A DNA stretch of 64,000 bases. It comes from Bursaphelenchus xylophilus. Taxonomy: Eukaryota > Nematoda > Chromadorea > Rhabditida > Aphelenchoididae. Numbering within the stretch: the stretch's first letter is position 1; the number at the start of each line of letters is the position of its first letter. The stretch covers positions 5,389,501 to 5,453,500 of the forward strand of contig CAJFCV020000005.1 of assembly GCA_904066235.2 (NCBI GenBank), written 5' to 3'. Shown here in pieces: positions 11,824 through 22,599 of the stretch. Both the position numbers and the translations under genes were made by a program. The notes under the pieces were generated by a model. The model ran no database searches. It saw only the letters and a program-made list of their open reading frames with translations, and was not told where the DNA came from.

Positions 11824-13551
11824 ATGCCTGAGGACTTTTCCGTTTTTCATAAAATTAAATTAATTTTAACGGGATTTGTGGTCAGTTGTGGAGGAAGCTT
11901 TCATTTCGGATATCAGATATCCATTATCAATCCCTTGGCCGATGTGATTCAAAACTTTTTGGAGCAATCCATCGAAAGGCAAGTAGAATATATTGTGACT
12001 TACATAACGTTGCATGTGTATATTTGTCAGTATGAATTTTGTATGCGACCCCTGAAAGGATTGCAATTTAATTTTTAATCATAAAACGACTTTTTTGATG
12101 ACGATCATCTTTATCTAGACGTCTCCATCATCATCTCCGAACCTGGACTTTAAATTTATTGTGGCCTACAGTAGCTGGATTACTGTTTATCGGCGCTTTT
12201 ATTGGGGCTTTTATGAGTCCAAAGTTGATGAGTAAACATGGAATCAAGCCCGTTCTCTACCTGTCTTCTTCTATTTTGTCCATCTCCTTCTTAATGGCGT
12301 TCCTTGCCAGAATTGTCGACTTGGCCGAGCTTTTTATTCTACATCGATTATTGGCTGGGATCGGGATTGGGATGATCACCACCGCCCAGACAGTGTATCT
12401 TACTGAGATCAGTCCAAGTGAGTAGTGTCATTATTTTCAATCCGTCATGTTTTAGTCAGATATCGAGGATTCATGGGGACATTGACTGGGTTCTCGACCA
12501 GCATTGGATTTGTTTTGGCAAGCGGGATTGGATTGCCTCAGGTCTTTGGACAAGATCTTCTTTGGCATTATGCCTATTTGATCGGTATTTGTTTCCATTT
12601 TTAATAAGGTTATCCTATAATATATATATTATTATAATGTAATTTTGTTTAGAATTATTGCCTTCCTTTATGCTGATCATGTTCCTCTTGTTGTATCTCC
12701 CTTCATCTCCCATTGAATCGCTGAAAAAAGGGAAAACGAAAGAAGCGCTGATCTGTCTGGAGACGTTTTGTCATAAACATCTGGCATTTGATCGGCTGAA
12801 TCAACTGGAGCAGGAGATTAATATAGATCAGGAGCAGTCCCCCAACCTCCCGGTGATGATGTTGTGCAAGTAAGTGATCGTTTTTATCATACTTCTTAAT
12901 TTTAGAAAAGCGGGGAACGCCCTCTTCATCTCCCTCCTCCTAAATGCCACTGTCAGTTTCTCCGGAATCACTGCAGCCTCTTTTTTTGGCACCTTTTTAC
13001 TTCAAAATATTGGATTCAACAGTAATCAGGCGGCGCTGGCCAATTGTTTGGCCTCCTTTTCGGGTATCCTGGGCAATATCCTGGGTTCGTTCACCATAGA
13101 TCGAGTGGGAAGACGTCGTTTGATCATCGGCTGCCTCTCCGTCCTCGCCCTCCTCAACACAATCCTCATGGGATGTGTTTTCTTCTTCCAGATCACTGAG
13201 AACACCAGCACTGGCTATGCTTTTCTGGCTATTTTCATGATTTTTTTGTTCATCTTCTCCTTGGGAGTAGGCCCAGTTGCCTGGTTTATCGCCACAGAGC
13301 TGAGTCCCGCTCCTTTCCGGGCGCAGATCCAGTCATTGTCCGTCTCCTGCCAGTACATTACTTGTTTTATCAGCAGTCTCATCTTCCTGCCCTTGTATCA
13401 TTTGGTCGGTCCTTTGAGTTTTCTGATTTTCATTACTCCTTTAACTCTGTGTTCGGTCTACTTGTTTGTATATCTGCCCGAAACCAAGAATCGAACATTA
13501 GATTCGATATTCGAGGAGATGAACGGCAGAAAGAAAAAGAGTTCTCCTTAA
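11824..13551 (+). CDS. SLC2/GLUT-family facilitative sugar transporter-like MFS protein
   Basis: Five exons (11824-11978, 12119-12417, 12456-12584, 12653-12869, 12906-13551) give 481 aa, a normal length for the family. The protein is a 12-helix MFS carrier. SLC2 hallmarks are present: FGYQISIINP after helix 1, a DRVGRRRLI loop between helices 8 and 9, GPVAWFIATELSP, and the C-terminal PETKNRTLD. The loop-6 PESPR motif is altered to PSSPIESL, and the usual RGxxG arginine region is RYRGFMGTL. Substrate cannot be told from sequence. Intron 1 uses a GC donor (AAAG|GCAAGT), and only that junction restores frame into exon 2. The gene converges with the minus-strand gene ending at 13685. Confidence 0.88.
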
Positions 13552-13684
13552 CAGTAGCCTTAAGGAAGTTGGCTTAAAAGTGGTAGTAGTTTGTAATCCC
13601 CATATCTTATTGACATATCATTTATTTGTATATAAAGTCCAATCATAAATTATTGAAGCTTTTGGGTAGTGTTTCTTCCAAATG

Positions 13685-14229
13685 TCACAACTTCTTGCGT
13701 ATCACGTATACATTACATTCACACTCGGCCGTGATCTCGTCCACTTCCGAACTGTAACTTACAATTTTCTCAGAGAAGGCGACCAGATTTGTACAGTCGG
13801 TTGGTTGCAGGAATTCATAAGAGATATACATCAACCCATTCTCTTTTCTAAAAACAATTTGTCTTTTAAAAGGACTTACAATACTACTTCATTGTAAGGG
13901 GCGTCCAGTTTTCTACTCAAAGTTGGATGAAGATTGCGAAGGAATTGGAGCTGAAGGAATACAAATAATTAAGACGATACTTAAAATAATATTACTTTAG
14001 GTTTTAGTAGCCAGAATTGTAAATTAGCGGTGAAATCTTGAGTCGTGATTTTGGTCTTGGCCAGGGTTCTCGGCAATGGACAGGCTGGTCTGTCCTCGTT
14101 TTTGGCGGCTATTTCTGTTTGATTCTCTCCGAATAAAATGTCAAATAAGATCTCGCGGACTTCCTGAGCTGTTAAATCATCCTCCGATTTTAGTTTGGTC
14201 AAAGATTCTGGTTGAATCTTTGCTTCGAT
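13685..14229 (-). CDS. Unrecognised protein, 5' end not found
   Basis: Three minus-strand exons join in frame (13996-14229, 13880-13950, 13685-13847) with standard GT-AG sites, giving 155 residues and a stop. The visible protein starts in an acidic, Glu-rich segment and ends with a Cys-Asn pair (ECECNVYVIRKKL). No family is recognised, and no signal peptide or membrane helix is seen. The first exon here begins at an acceptor (TTATTATTAG) with no suitable ATG, so at least one upstream exon is missing. A mariner copy starts only 27 bp upstream and a fold-back element follows it. The missing exon must therefore lie beyond 16601, or was destroyed. Confidence 0.6.
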
Positions 14230-14256
14230 CTAATAATAACTTGATGCTTACAATTA

Positions 14257-15518
14257 CAGGGTGGCCAGAAAAAACGGAAACTTTTTTTCATAGCTCCTGG
14301 CGCGAAAATGTTTAGGTGTAGCCAAATCATTTTTTTGCCATTAAATTCTCCGTGTTCTTCTGCCCTAGTACTTCGATTTTCATGGCCATATCGATTATAT
14401 AACATGGTTTTTTTGTATGTCAAACAGAGGGACCTCGATTTTGGACATTTTTTTGGAGCTGTTTGAATTGTTAATTTGATCGGTATGTAAAGGACCTTGT
14501 GTCGAATGTAATCACTCAATGCAAGCGACTTGACAACGACAGTGAGCGTCAGGAAAGTGTAAAAAAACGCACCGACAGCACTTCTGCCAGTCGCAAGATC
14601 ATCAACAACAAAATTTGCGATTTTCCAAAAAAATCGCTCGTAAAAACGGCATCAGCGATCGATCCATCTACAAAATATCCAAAGATAAGCTCAAACCCAC
14701 CCCATACAAGCTGCAAAAATTCCAGCTCTTCAGGGCTTACAACAAGCGCGTACGACGCAGAGATGTCGGAAAACTCAAGAGTCGCGCCGCTGCTCTTGGA
14801 TGAGAGAAATGGACGAGAAATAACCCAACGTTGCAACGCGCTGGGCAAGCTCACAACCACAAGGATGATATCGTTTGGACTATTAGGTGCCAAGGAGCGT
14901 TCGCTTTTTTCTAATACCGTCAAAACCCGATACGTGATGGCCTGGGGCGAAATTTTGCGCCAGCGGCAAGATATCCCTGGTTTTTGCAGATAAACCGGTC
15001 AAAATCAACCAAAAAGTCTACTAGTGACATTCTGAAAGTTGCCGTGCTTCGTGAGCGCAGTAGCATTTTGTCGATGCAAATTTAACGTTCTAACGAGTGT
15101 CAGCTCCGTCTCACGACGCAAAAAAGGCTCGGAACCAAGAATGGGACCGATTTTCCCGACTTTGTCCCTTCTGCGAAATGACCGCTTACTCGCTAGATTT
15201 TAATCCAATGGGCCTGTACTTTCTTTCTGTGGAAGGCCAGCATCTGTACTATGCGCCACGAAAGTTTGGAGCCGCTATGTAATCGCAACGCCAAGAACGG
15301 GGCCGATTTCCTAAAAAAAAAGCTGCGGCGTTTTGCCAAAAATTTTAAGTCACGTTTGGAGCTCTGTATCGGCGCAATGAGCAGCTGCTTTAAAGCTGAC
15401 TGAACATGTTGTTAACAGTGCTCCATGTTACAGATATTGATTATTATTTTTGCCGAATTTGGTTTGTTGAAAAAAATATTGCTACAAATACAAGTTTCCG
15501 TTTTTTCTGGCCACCCTG
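14257..15518 (+). mobile_element. Tc1/mariner-superfamily element, decayed
   Basis: The terminal inverted repeats are about 27 bp (left start CAGGGTGGCCAGAAAAAACG, right end its complement) and are flanked by TA on both sides (14255-14256, 15519-15520). The length of about 1.26 kb is typical for mariner. It lies just upstream of a coding exon of the minus-strand gene, inside that gene's intron. Confidence 0.9.
14480..15400 (+). pseudogene. Broken mariner-type transposase
   Basis: Fragments in different plus-strand frames resemble a maT-like mariner transposase. One has a helix-turn-helix part (KKIARKNGISDRSIYKISKD, then YKLQKFQL). Another is a downstream APSHDAKKA segment followed by SLDFNPMGLYF, which corresponds to the usual SPDLNPMDY motif. 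Frameshifts and stops separate these pieces, so it cannot be active. Confidence 0.75.
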
Positions 15519-15525
15519 TAATATA

Positions 15526-16601
15526 CAGGGTGTTTCAAGAAATTTGGAACAAATAATTTGCTTATATCTTTGTGTTCTTTGCAGCTATCAACGAATTTCT
15601 TTTTGCTTCAAAAAACTGACAGCGTGCGTTTTTAGAATCTCAAAAAAAAATTTTTTTTTCGTCGGCGGAGGGCCCATTTCTCGGCGGAGACAATTGGGGC
15701 CTTTTTTAAAAATCACAGCGTATTACGTGGCGGAAACGCCGTTGCAACGGCTGAAATCAAGTTTACGTTAAACCTCCGTCGATTTTACGGTATGCATTTT
15801 TTTGTTTTCGATTTTACGCACTTCCGCGGATGCGCGGCGGAGACTTTAGATTTCGGCGGACGTTGTTTTGGGCCTTCGGCTGTTGCAATTCATGTTGGAA
15901 AAGGAGGTTGGGGTGATTTTTTGTTGTCATCCGATGCACAGATGGCAAAAATGTCGTGCTTTTTTTTCCCGGCGGAGGATTCGGCGGAGGCTTTATCAAA
16001 GGGTCTAAGCAGTCTTACGAGTCCGGGAAAAATCTCAGCTACAAAAATCCATCAGAGCAGCATTGTCTTTCAAAGATTTTTGATTTTTTTGGTCCGGCGG
16101 ACAAACCGGCGGAGTTTTGTTTTTACCCTTTGATAAAGCCTCCGCCGACTTCTCCGCCGGGGATAAAAAGCACGAAATTTTTGCCATCTGTGCATCGGAT
16201 GACAACAAAAAATCACCCAAACCTCCTTTTCCAACACGAATTGCAAAAACCAAAGGCCCAAAACAACGTCCACCGAAATCTGAGGTCTCCGCCGCGCATC
16301 CGCGGAAGTGCGTAAAATCGAAAACAAAAAAATGCATACCGTAAAATCGACGGAGGTTTAACGTAAACTTGATTTCAGCCGTTGCAACGGCGTTTCCGCC
16401 ACGTAATACGATGTGATTTTTAAAAAAGGCCCTAATTTTCTCCGCCGAGAAATGGGCCCTCCGCCGACGAAAAAAAAAATTTTTCGAGATTCTAAAAACG
16501 CACGACGTCAATTTTTAGAAGCAAAAAGAAATTCGTTGATAGCTGCAAAGAACACAAAGATATAAGCAAATCATTTGTTTCAAATTTCTTGAAACACCCT
16601 G
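15526..16601. mobile_element. Fold-back element, copy 1 (about 1.08 kb palindrome)
   Basis: The two halves are reverse complements over most of their length, each about 500 bp. The ends read CAGGGTGTTTCAAGAAATTTG inward and are flanked by TA. The arms are rich in GGCGGA/TCCGCC. Long open frames occur on both strands (for example 16035-16511 minus), but they mirror each other across the palindrome and have no transposase motif. Related copies lie at 56965-58033 and, as a half copy, at about 26019-26621. Confidence 0.85.
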
Positions 16602-17167
16602 TACATTGAAATAAATTACCGACAAAAAAAGAGTGAAGCACAACAGAAACCACATTTGGTACGATTATAAGGGAAGTTCCATTTGGATTCGGCTTAAATC
16701 CGCTCGGATATTAATCATAACCTGAGTAATGGATCTCTTTTGCAGATCGTTTGTGAGAGTCTTATTCTAGACTTACTTGTGATTACTAATACTGCTTTCG
16801 AAAAGACCAACAAGCTTTACAAATTTGGTTAAATCAAGAGTAATTAATAAAGTCATCAGAACTTGAATAAAGTCCTCAGATCTTGTGTGCAATACAATCC
16901 TTTGTTTTGAGATGATCCGTTCACACTAATATGTTGTTTGGCGTTGTTTTACAATGATTGATCTTCCGATTGGTTGTTGTATTAGTTTATATCGAGATGC
17001 TCCCCTTTTTTCCAATTATTTCCCTTTCGTCGACGAAGTGAAGAAGGAGAATATAAACCCGTTCAGAACTCGTTTCATCAGACCTTTTGTCCTTTCGCTT
17101 TCCGTTACCTTTATTTATTTTTGTTTTATAAATTTAAGGAAATATCTGGTCCAGTTGGAGTCGAGTT
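16602..17167. other. Intergenic, upstream of the nitrobindin-like gene
   Basis: No confirmed gene. On the minus strand a short open stretch at about 16780-16930 has splice-like ends, but its phase does not fit the exon at 14229, so I do not call it. Confidence 0.4.
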
Positions 17168-17951
17168 ATGTTCGGGAAGTGGGTCTTTTTGGCGGTGGTT
17201 CTCCTCTTGCCATACCTCAGCTATTCAAGATATGAGGACCGTAAGTTGGCCATGGCTGATTTGTCTCAGCATTTATTTGTTGGAATTATTTTTCGTTAAC
17301 CTTAGGCTATGATATCAACATGATGCCCTTTGACCTTCGCCCAATCCGAGATTTCATTGGCCTTTGGGAGATCGAGGGACCCGCTGTAGGAAATACGAGG
17401 GACCTCCCCGCCCCCTCACTCATCGATTTCTCCATCAATCCCATCCCTAAATTTGGGGCCCGATCGGTTAATATTACGTAAGAAAAACGTTGAAACTAAA
17501 TTTATTTTTAGTCATACTTACTTTGATTCTGGTAAGAATGTCATCAGATCTGATTACGGATTCATGCCAGTCAAGAATTCAACCCGAAGAGACCCTCGAA
17601 TTCATGTCGCTTATCTGACAACAAGCAGTGAAGGTGAGGTTATGTAATCGGATGATTAAAATAATATGTAAAGGGTATTCGATGATGGAACAGGGATTTG
17701 CCAAGGACAATAAGCTTATCTTCCATCTAAAACAATTCCTCCGGCGTTCTTTTGATGTCGGAAGTCGAGGAGTTGATCTTCATGTCAGAGAAGTGAGCAT
17801 AACTATCTTAAAATTAGTTTTAACAACCTTGTTTTAGTTTGAGAGGCAATATGAGATCCGAGATTTCCATCACATGACCTTAAAGGTGAGAGCGGAGACA
17901 TCAGTCGACACAGAGAGTTACACAGCCAAATACAAGAAGGTCCTCTACTAA
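17168..17951 (+). CDS. Secreted nitrobindin/THAP4-like beta-barrel protein
   Basis: Five exons (17168-17240, 17306-17477, 17512-17633, 17674-17792, 17838-17951) give 199 aa. Residues 1 to about 20 form a signal peptide (MFGKWVFLAVVLLLPYLSYS). The rest matches the haem-binding nitrobindin fold found at the C-terminus of THAP4: a start like LRPIRDFIGLWEIEGPAVGN, a central YGFMPVK strand, and an ending TAKYKKVLY. In the known family this ten-strand barrel binds ferric haem and reacts with nitric oxide or peroxynitrite. The axial histidine cannot be assigned with certainty here; HHMT near residue 178 is a candidate. The signal peptide implies an extracellular or secretory-pathway role, unlike THAP4. 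Confidence 0.82.
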
Positions 17952-18037
17952 TATATTATTTACTTTTTAAATTATTTATACAAATGAATATCGAGTAAAA
18001 GAGGTTCGATTTATCCGCGACGTTTGGGGGCCGACCT

Positions 18038-18378
18038 TTAGGACTTTCTGGCCGCTTTTTTGGGGGCAGGATTCTGCTTTGGGGGTGGGGGTGGGAGTGT
18101 GAAGAGATCGGCCAGGTTCTAAAATGTCATTGTAAAACTATTTCTACTAAAAAATGGAATCATTCATGTAGATAACTTTGTAGGTATTATTAAGAAGATA
18201 CTTATTACAGCAACCCAATAGTTTAGAAAACGCTTACAAAAAGCTTCTCTGGATGGGGTTCATCTCTGAAGGTGATAGTTTTGTAGTTGTCATAATTTTC
18301 TGAGGGCGCCTTCCCAGGGGCTGCTTGTTTGACCCCGCTCAACAATACCAATAGACATAACAAAATTGGAAGTCTCAT
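18038..18378 (-). CDS. Small secreted peptide with Pro-rich tail
   Basis: Two minus-strand exons (18238-18378 and 18038-18118) give 73 aa. The N-terminus is a clear signal peptide (MRLPILLCLLVLLSGVKQA). The rest is polar, with PEKLFNLADLFTLPPPPPK and a basic end KKAARKS. Dibasic KK and RK pairs near the end might be processing sites, but no known neuropeptide motif is seen. An in-frame ATG six codons upstream (18396) is an alternative start. The gene is divergent from the small plus-strand gene at 19096. Confidence 0.65.
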
Positions 18379-19095
18379 CGCCTCTGAAGGCAACATCAAC
18401 TTTTGCAGGCTTTTAAAGGCATCGCTGGAGGATTCTCCGACTTGTTTCCAGCTCAAAAATTCTTTTTATTCGATGCGCACGTGTGAATGATGCGCCGAGA
18501 TCTGGATGTAATTAATACATCGGGATCTGGATTCGAATGATTTAATTAGAGAAGGAAATAAGGTCGTCTCTAATGGGAAAGAGTATGTTTTTACAATATC
18601 ATGCTTATTAGTAATTCGGATATGATATGGCATCTGATATTCATCGACTTAATCGAATTAATAACTCCGTCTTTTTGCTTTTTACGACTTTTAAAATTGT
18701 CCTCTTTTTTATCTTTGGGGCCGCCGCTTCAGAAGCCCCCGTCTGTCAGAATTGTATCGATTCGGAAAGAAGAAAAGAATAAGAAAAAAGGGCCGCAGAG
18801 GGGGGGGGGGGGGGGGCGAGGCAGCCGGAACAATCTCATTTTTTGGCCTTCTTTGGCCCGTCTTTGCCCTGCGGCATCTTTTTTATGCCCTCCGGCAGTC
18901 TCGCTCCCAGAACCCCCAAATTCGAAGCACTCGATGGCGCCGTCCTCTTCTGAAACGGCCTCTCCGAAGCGAGGGAAAGGGAAGGAATGCCGTCCTTTTC
19001 TTCTTCTCCTTCCGTGTTTTTCCGTTGATATACCCGTTGATAACGTTTTCTTAATGTCCATTTCCAGATCCTCCGATAACACCAGCACTGTGATC
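18379..19095. promoter_or_regulatory. Divergent intergenic region with a 17-G run
   Basis: The region separates two divergently transcribed small genes, so it should hold both promoters. It contains an uninterrupted run of 17 G residues (18800-18816) next to GGCCGCAGAG. A TTTCCAG site at about 19064-19070 could be a trans-splice acceptor for the downstream gene. No specific factor site is claimed. Confidence 0.45.
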
Positions 19096-19676
19096 ATGGC
19101 CGGAAGTGCGGACGCCGCTGTAAGTGTAGCATCCGCCCAGAAACGGCTGTAAATAGCCTCATGGGTCCCTGTTTACTGCCGCCCTTGTTTTGCCAGTAAT
19201 GAGCGGGAGTAAAGAACCTCTGAGCAACGTGATTTATGAGATTAGGGGGCGATTATTGCGTAACAATGAGATTATCCCGTAATCAAAAATTACGGAAAGA
19301 TAAATTATATAATAGAAGGTCTGGGACGATATTGGCCATCGTTTTATTCGAATACCAGTTGTTTTCGGCTTCATTTGGCCCTTAATTTGGGGTTCTGAGC
19401 GGCATGCCCTGAGGGATAACAGTCAGTTGATGAGGAGTTTGTAATTTCAGAAGAACTTTCTCGAATCTGCCTTCAACAAGACCAAGGAGGTAGTGTCGAC
19501 GGCTGGTAAGTTACACTTGGGGTGATTCACGAGCTTCTTCAGGTGAAAGTGCCAAGGGATTCGCGAATGTGGCCATAGAGAATGTCCAGAAGATCATCCC
19601 CGGCCAGCAGCCAGCCGCTCAACCCGAAGCCGCCGCCGAAGCCGCGCCCGCTCCCGAAGCCGCGGCTAGCCAATGA
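19096..19676 (+). CDS. Small Ala/Pro-tailed amphipathic protein, unrecognised
   Basis: Three exons (19096-19119, 19451-19505, 19543-19676) give 70 aa. After an eight-residue first exon comes an amphipathic helix (KNFLESAFNKTKEVVSTAGE) and an AKGFANVAIENVQKIIPG segment. The tail is made of Ala, Pro, Glu and Gln. There is no signal peptide or cysteine. The helical 11-mer look recalls apolipoprotein-like or LEA-like small proteins, but I do not recognise the family. The 331-bp first intron is long for this region. Exon phases agree throughout. Confidence 0.65.
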
Positions 19677-19794
19677 CCGCCCTTCAGATCGCCTCTTTCT
19701 CTCAGCTCTCTGATCTCAGCCTGATCTCTCACTTTTTTATTTTTTCATAAACTTCTGGAGATCTCGTGTTTTATTTATATTTACTGGTAATTTT

Positions 19795-20625
19795 AATTAA
19801 AACACGATTTCTGAGTCAATGAATCAGCCGCCAGTTAGGCGTGGACATTTGAAAAATTTTTTTTTGAGTTTGTCGTTTTGAAATGGCCGGAGGGATTCTA
19901 CTAGCATATTCTGAAACTTTTTTAACCAATTATGTCGTAACTTTCAGCAGTATTATCTTACAGTAATCGGATATTACTCAAACATTACTCATCAGAAATA
20001 GCTAACATGGAAAGTACTTTTATGGGGGCTCCTACTTTTAGACGCGACGTATCACAAAAAATCCGGAAAATTGAATAGTTTAAGTGTCGAAAATTCCCAA
20101 AAACTGGCTAAATTTCTATGAAAAAGCACAGGCATTGCAAAAAAAACGCGATCCTACTCGATATTTTAACACTCTTGTGCAGCTTCACAAATTCTCTGTC
20201 CAGTAGAAATCGAACGCGAGACTTTCGAATGAAAAATTTTGACAAAAATCTACTTTACCACGGATCTTATGTTTGACTTTTTGGATCTTTTTAAAAGTTT
20301 ATTTAGCTGGTTTACAGAAACAAATTTCACGGCCGATTTTCTGCGGCCGAACGAAGGTTTCGCTATGTTAGATAATCGAAGCGCCAAAATTCGACATCCG
20401 TTGTCAAAAAAAGATGCCAAGACTACATACTTCCGATTTTAGCTATTTCTGATGAGCAATTTTTGATTAATTCCCGGTTACTGTAAGACCATTCTATTGT
20501 AAATTACGGTTGATTAACGGCAGAATTGGACATAAATATTTCACAAATATGCTAGAAGGATGCCTCCGGCCATTTTAAAGACAATGTCCACGGCTGCAAC
20601 GACTCAGTAACAGTGTTTTAAAAAG
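19795..20625. repeat. Inverted-repeat element
   Basis: The left end (TTAAAACACGATTTCTGAGT) and the right end are imperfect inverted repeats. Inside them a second matched pair, ATGGCCGGAGG and CCTCCGGCCAT, marks the arms. The interior carries the sequence GAAAGTACTTTTATGGGGGC, also found at about 27117 and, inverted, at about 28985. Another copy of the end sequence is at about 23375. The ORF at 20239-20442 shows no domain. Confidence 0.65.
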
Positions 20626-21137
20626 TAAGCACTTTCTGAGTAGTTCGCGGTGGAGGTGAGGTCGCTTTCAATACTCCCTTGGGCAATGCTTCTGATCCAG
20701 CCAGACTCTGACATTTCGGACAATCACAGGGAGAATCCCGAGGAATTCGAAGAGAAGGTTCTACAGCCAGCGGCTTGGATTGAATATCAAATTTGGATGG
20801 GCTGTTTGGAGGGATGTTCGATCGATTAGAAACTTGATGGAGATGCTGCAAACAACATTAAGTTGAACAATCGCTTCGAAGAATAAATCCTAAAGGGTTA
20901 AGAACAGAAGATCTGAGTACCTGATTCACATAAGCCGGATCCCAAATACAAGTATAATATAGGGCCAGAGCAACGGCCGGAGTCGAAACAAAGAAGATGT
21001 AGCCACATACTGTCAGATACTGGACAAATCTGTGAATTGTAAAGTTTATTTAAGCACAGATAATAGCATATAGAAACATGAGTTCACAGACGATCTTACA
21101 TCTGAAGAAATGAGAGAGCATCTCTTCGTACGACCAT
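20618..21137 (-). CDS. Small single-pass membrane protein, unrecognised
   Basis: Three exons (21100-21137, 20921-21029, 20618-20845) give 124 aa on the minus strand. Residues 18-42 form one hydrophobic helix (VCGYIFFVSTPAVALALYYT). The tail is polar and Pro/Ser-rich, with CDCPKCQSL, a CxCxxC-like cluster. A GTAAGC donor at about 21215 upstream suggests an additional 5' untranslated exon. The stop codon overlaps the end of a repeat element, so the 3' untranslated region may derive from that element. Family unknown. Confidence 0.6.
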
Positions 21138-21199
21138 AGAAAAAGAAGGACACCAAAAAATCTTCTAGAAGAAAGCAAGAAGAAAATACCGAACCAAAG

Positions 21200-21557
21200 C
21201 GACAAAAGCTTGCTTACCCCGGCGATTCGGCTGAATTCAACTGTTTCCGATTGTTATTGGGTCGCAGACGGGAGTCGAGACGACCCGAGTAATTACTTTG
21301 CCATGTTCCTTGTCTCATCACAATCACGGCACAAACCCCCAGAATCGATAAAAAGAAGAGAAACGGAGGGACGGACGGGATTTTTTCGGCCGCTACTCCT
21401 CTTTCCTTCCTTTCGGCCGTTTCTTTAAAGCCCCTCAGGGAGTCAGGTGAATAAATCCGGGAAACATCTTACAATGTCATCGAATTCTAGATAAATACAC
21501 CAGTTAGAACACTTTCATGGTAAAAAGTACATACCTTTTATGACCCATCAGCACTTA
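21200..21557. other. Upstream region of the small membrane-protein gene
   Basis: It contains the probable 5' untranslated exon of the minus-strand gene and otherwise no recognisable coding sequence. Confidence 0.4.
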
Positions 21558-21815
21558 CAGGGTGCGTCGAAAAAATGCAACTCATATTGGCATACAGTCA
21601 TATCTTTTTTAACAAACAACAAAAATAACGATGAATATCAGTAACAAAGAGGTTTACTAATAATATGTGCTCCGGTTTCAAAGTTTGTTTCCTTGACGGC
21701 GATGCAGATGTCCAAAGGTGGGTTTAAGTTTTGGGCGACCCGCCGCAACTTCTGTTGGGGGAAATCAGCCCTGTTCCTGGCGCAACGATTCCGTAGCGGC
21801 TCCAAACTTTTGTTG
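21558..21815. mobile_element. Truncated Tc1/mariner fragment
   Basis: It starts with a TA-flanked end CAGGGTGCGTCGAAAAAATG. The minus strand of 21780-21815 carries AGTTTGGAGCCGCTACGGAA, which matches the 3' part of the transposase at about 15265. No opposite end was found, so it is a 5'/3' truncated relic. Confidence 0.6.
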
Positions 21816-21989
21816 CATATATGTATTATACTGGCGAAAAATCGACTAAAAAATTTTTTTTCGTAAACCTATGTTGGTAAGATCCGCATGGGAGTATGAT
21901 CGGAAATACCCAAACGCTCCTCTTCGTTTCCGGTAAAAGAAAGAGGAAATTTTTGTGGAACTTTCGGTCGATATTTTCGTCGGTCGGGC

Positions 21990-22450
21990 TTGTTTTGCAG
22001 CTGGCGGAGTTGGACGATTGGAGAAAAAGATGATAGGGGAAAGTTCGATTGGGGAAACCGAAAAGTATTATTTTTCTCCGATGCAAGTGTCGAAATTAGG
22101 GTAATCGAGGGTGATGATTTCGAAAAAGGCATTAATTTTTTGATCTTTTTTCACAAATACTTGATTTGGGGGTTTCAACCTTGCTGATTTCAAAAGTCTT
22201 ATTCGTTTTTTTTGATTTGAAAGCAGCCCCAATGAAAACCCCCAAATCGAGTATTCATTAAAAAAATTCAAAAAATTACTACTTTACAGTACTAGTTAAG
22301 GAAAACAGTAAAGAAAAAAAATGAATGTCATTTCGAAATCAGTACCATCGATTATCCTAATTTCGACATTTGCATCGAAGAAAAATAATACTTTTCGGTT
22401 TCCCCAATCGTACTGTTCTTTTCCCCAATCGTCATGTCCCAGTTCCGAAG
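21990..22450. repeat. Inverted repeat (about 110-bp arms)
   Basis: The arms at about 22020-22110 and 22340-22440 are reverse complements (GGAAACCGAAAAGTATTATT against AATAATACTTTTCGGTTTCC). Open frames on both strands over the arms mirror each other and are not genes. Confidence 0.65.
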
Positions 22451-22599
22451 CTGGAAAATGATTTTTTACGAAAGTTGACCTGCTCATCCACCTACCCTAG
22501 TCATTTTCCCAAACGCTGGGAGAACTTCAGACCATTCCCTGAGGAATCACGCTTTCAAACCGTATCTGGCAAAGGGGCATAAAGGCAACGTGGGACCTG

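Noticed and set aside
16035..16511. Long open frames on both strands with matching peptides
   Set aside because: They are mirror images across the fold-back palindrome and carry no transposase or other motif. The same frames recur in the copy at 56965-58033.
16780..16930. Minus-strand open stretch as the missing first exon of the 13685-14229 gene
   Set aside because: Its donor phase does not match the phase-0 acceptor at 14229 in any stop-free frame.
18729..19097. 122-codon minus and 183-codon plus frames around the poly-G run
   Set aside because: Opposite-strand frames over low-complexity sequence. The plus frame runs through the poly-G and the acceptor used by the small gene at 19096.
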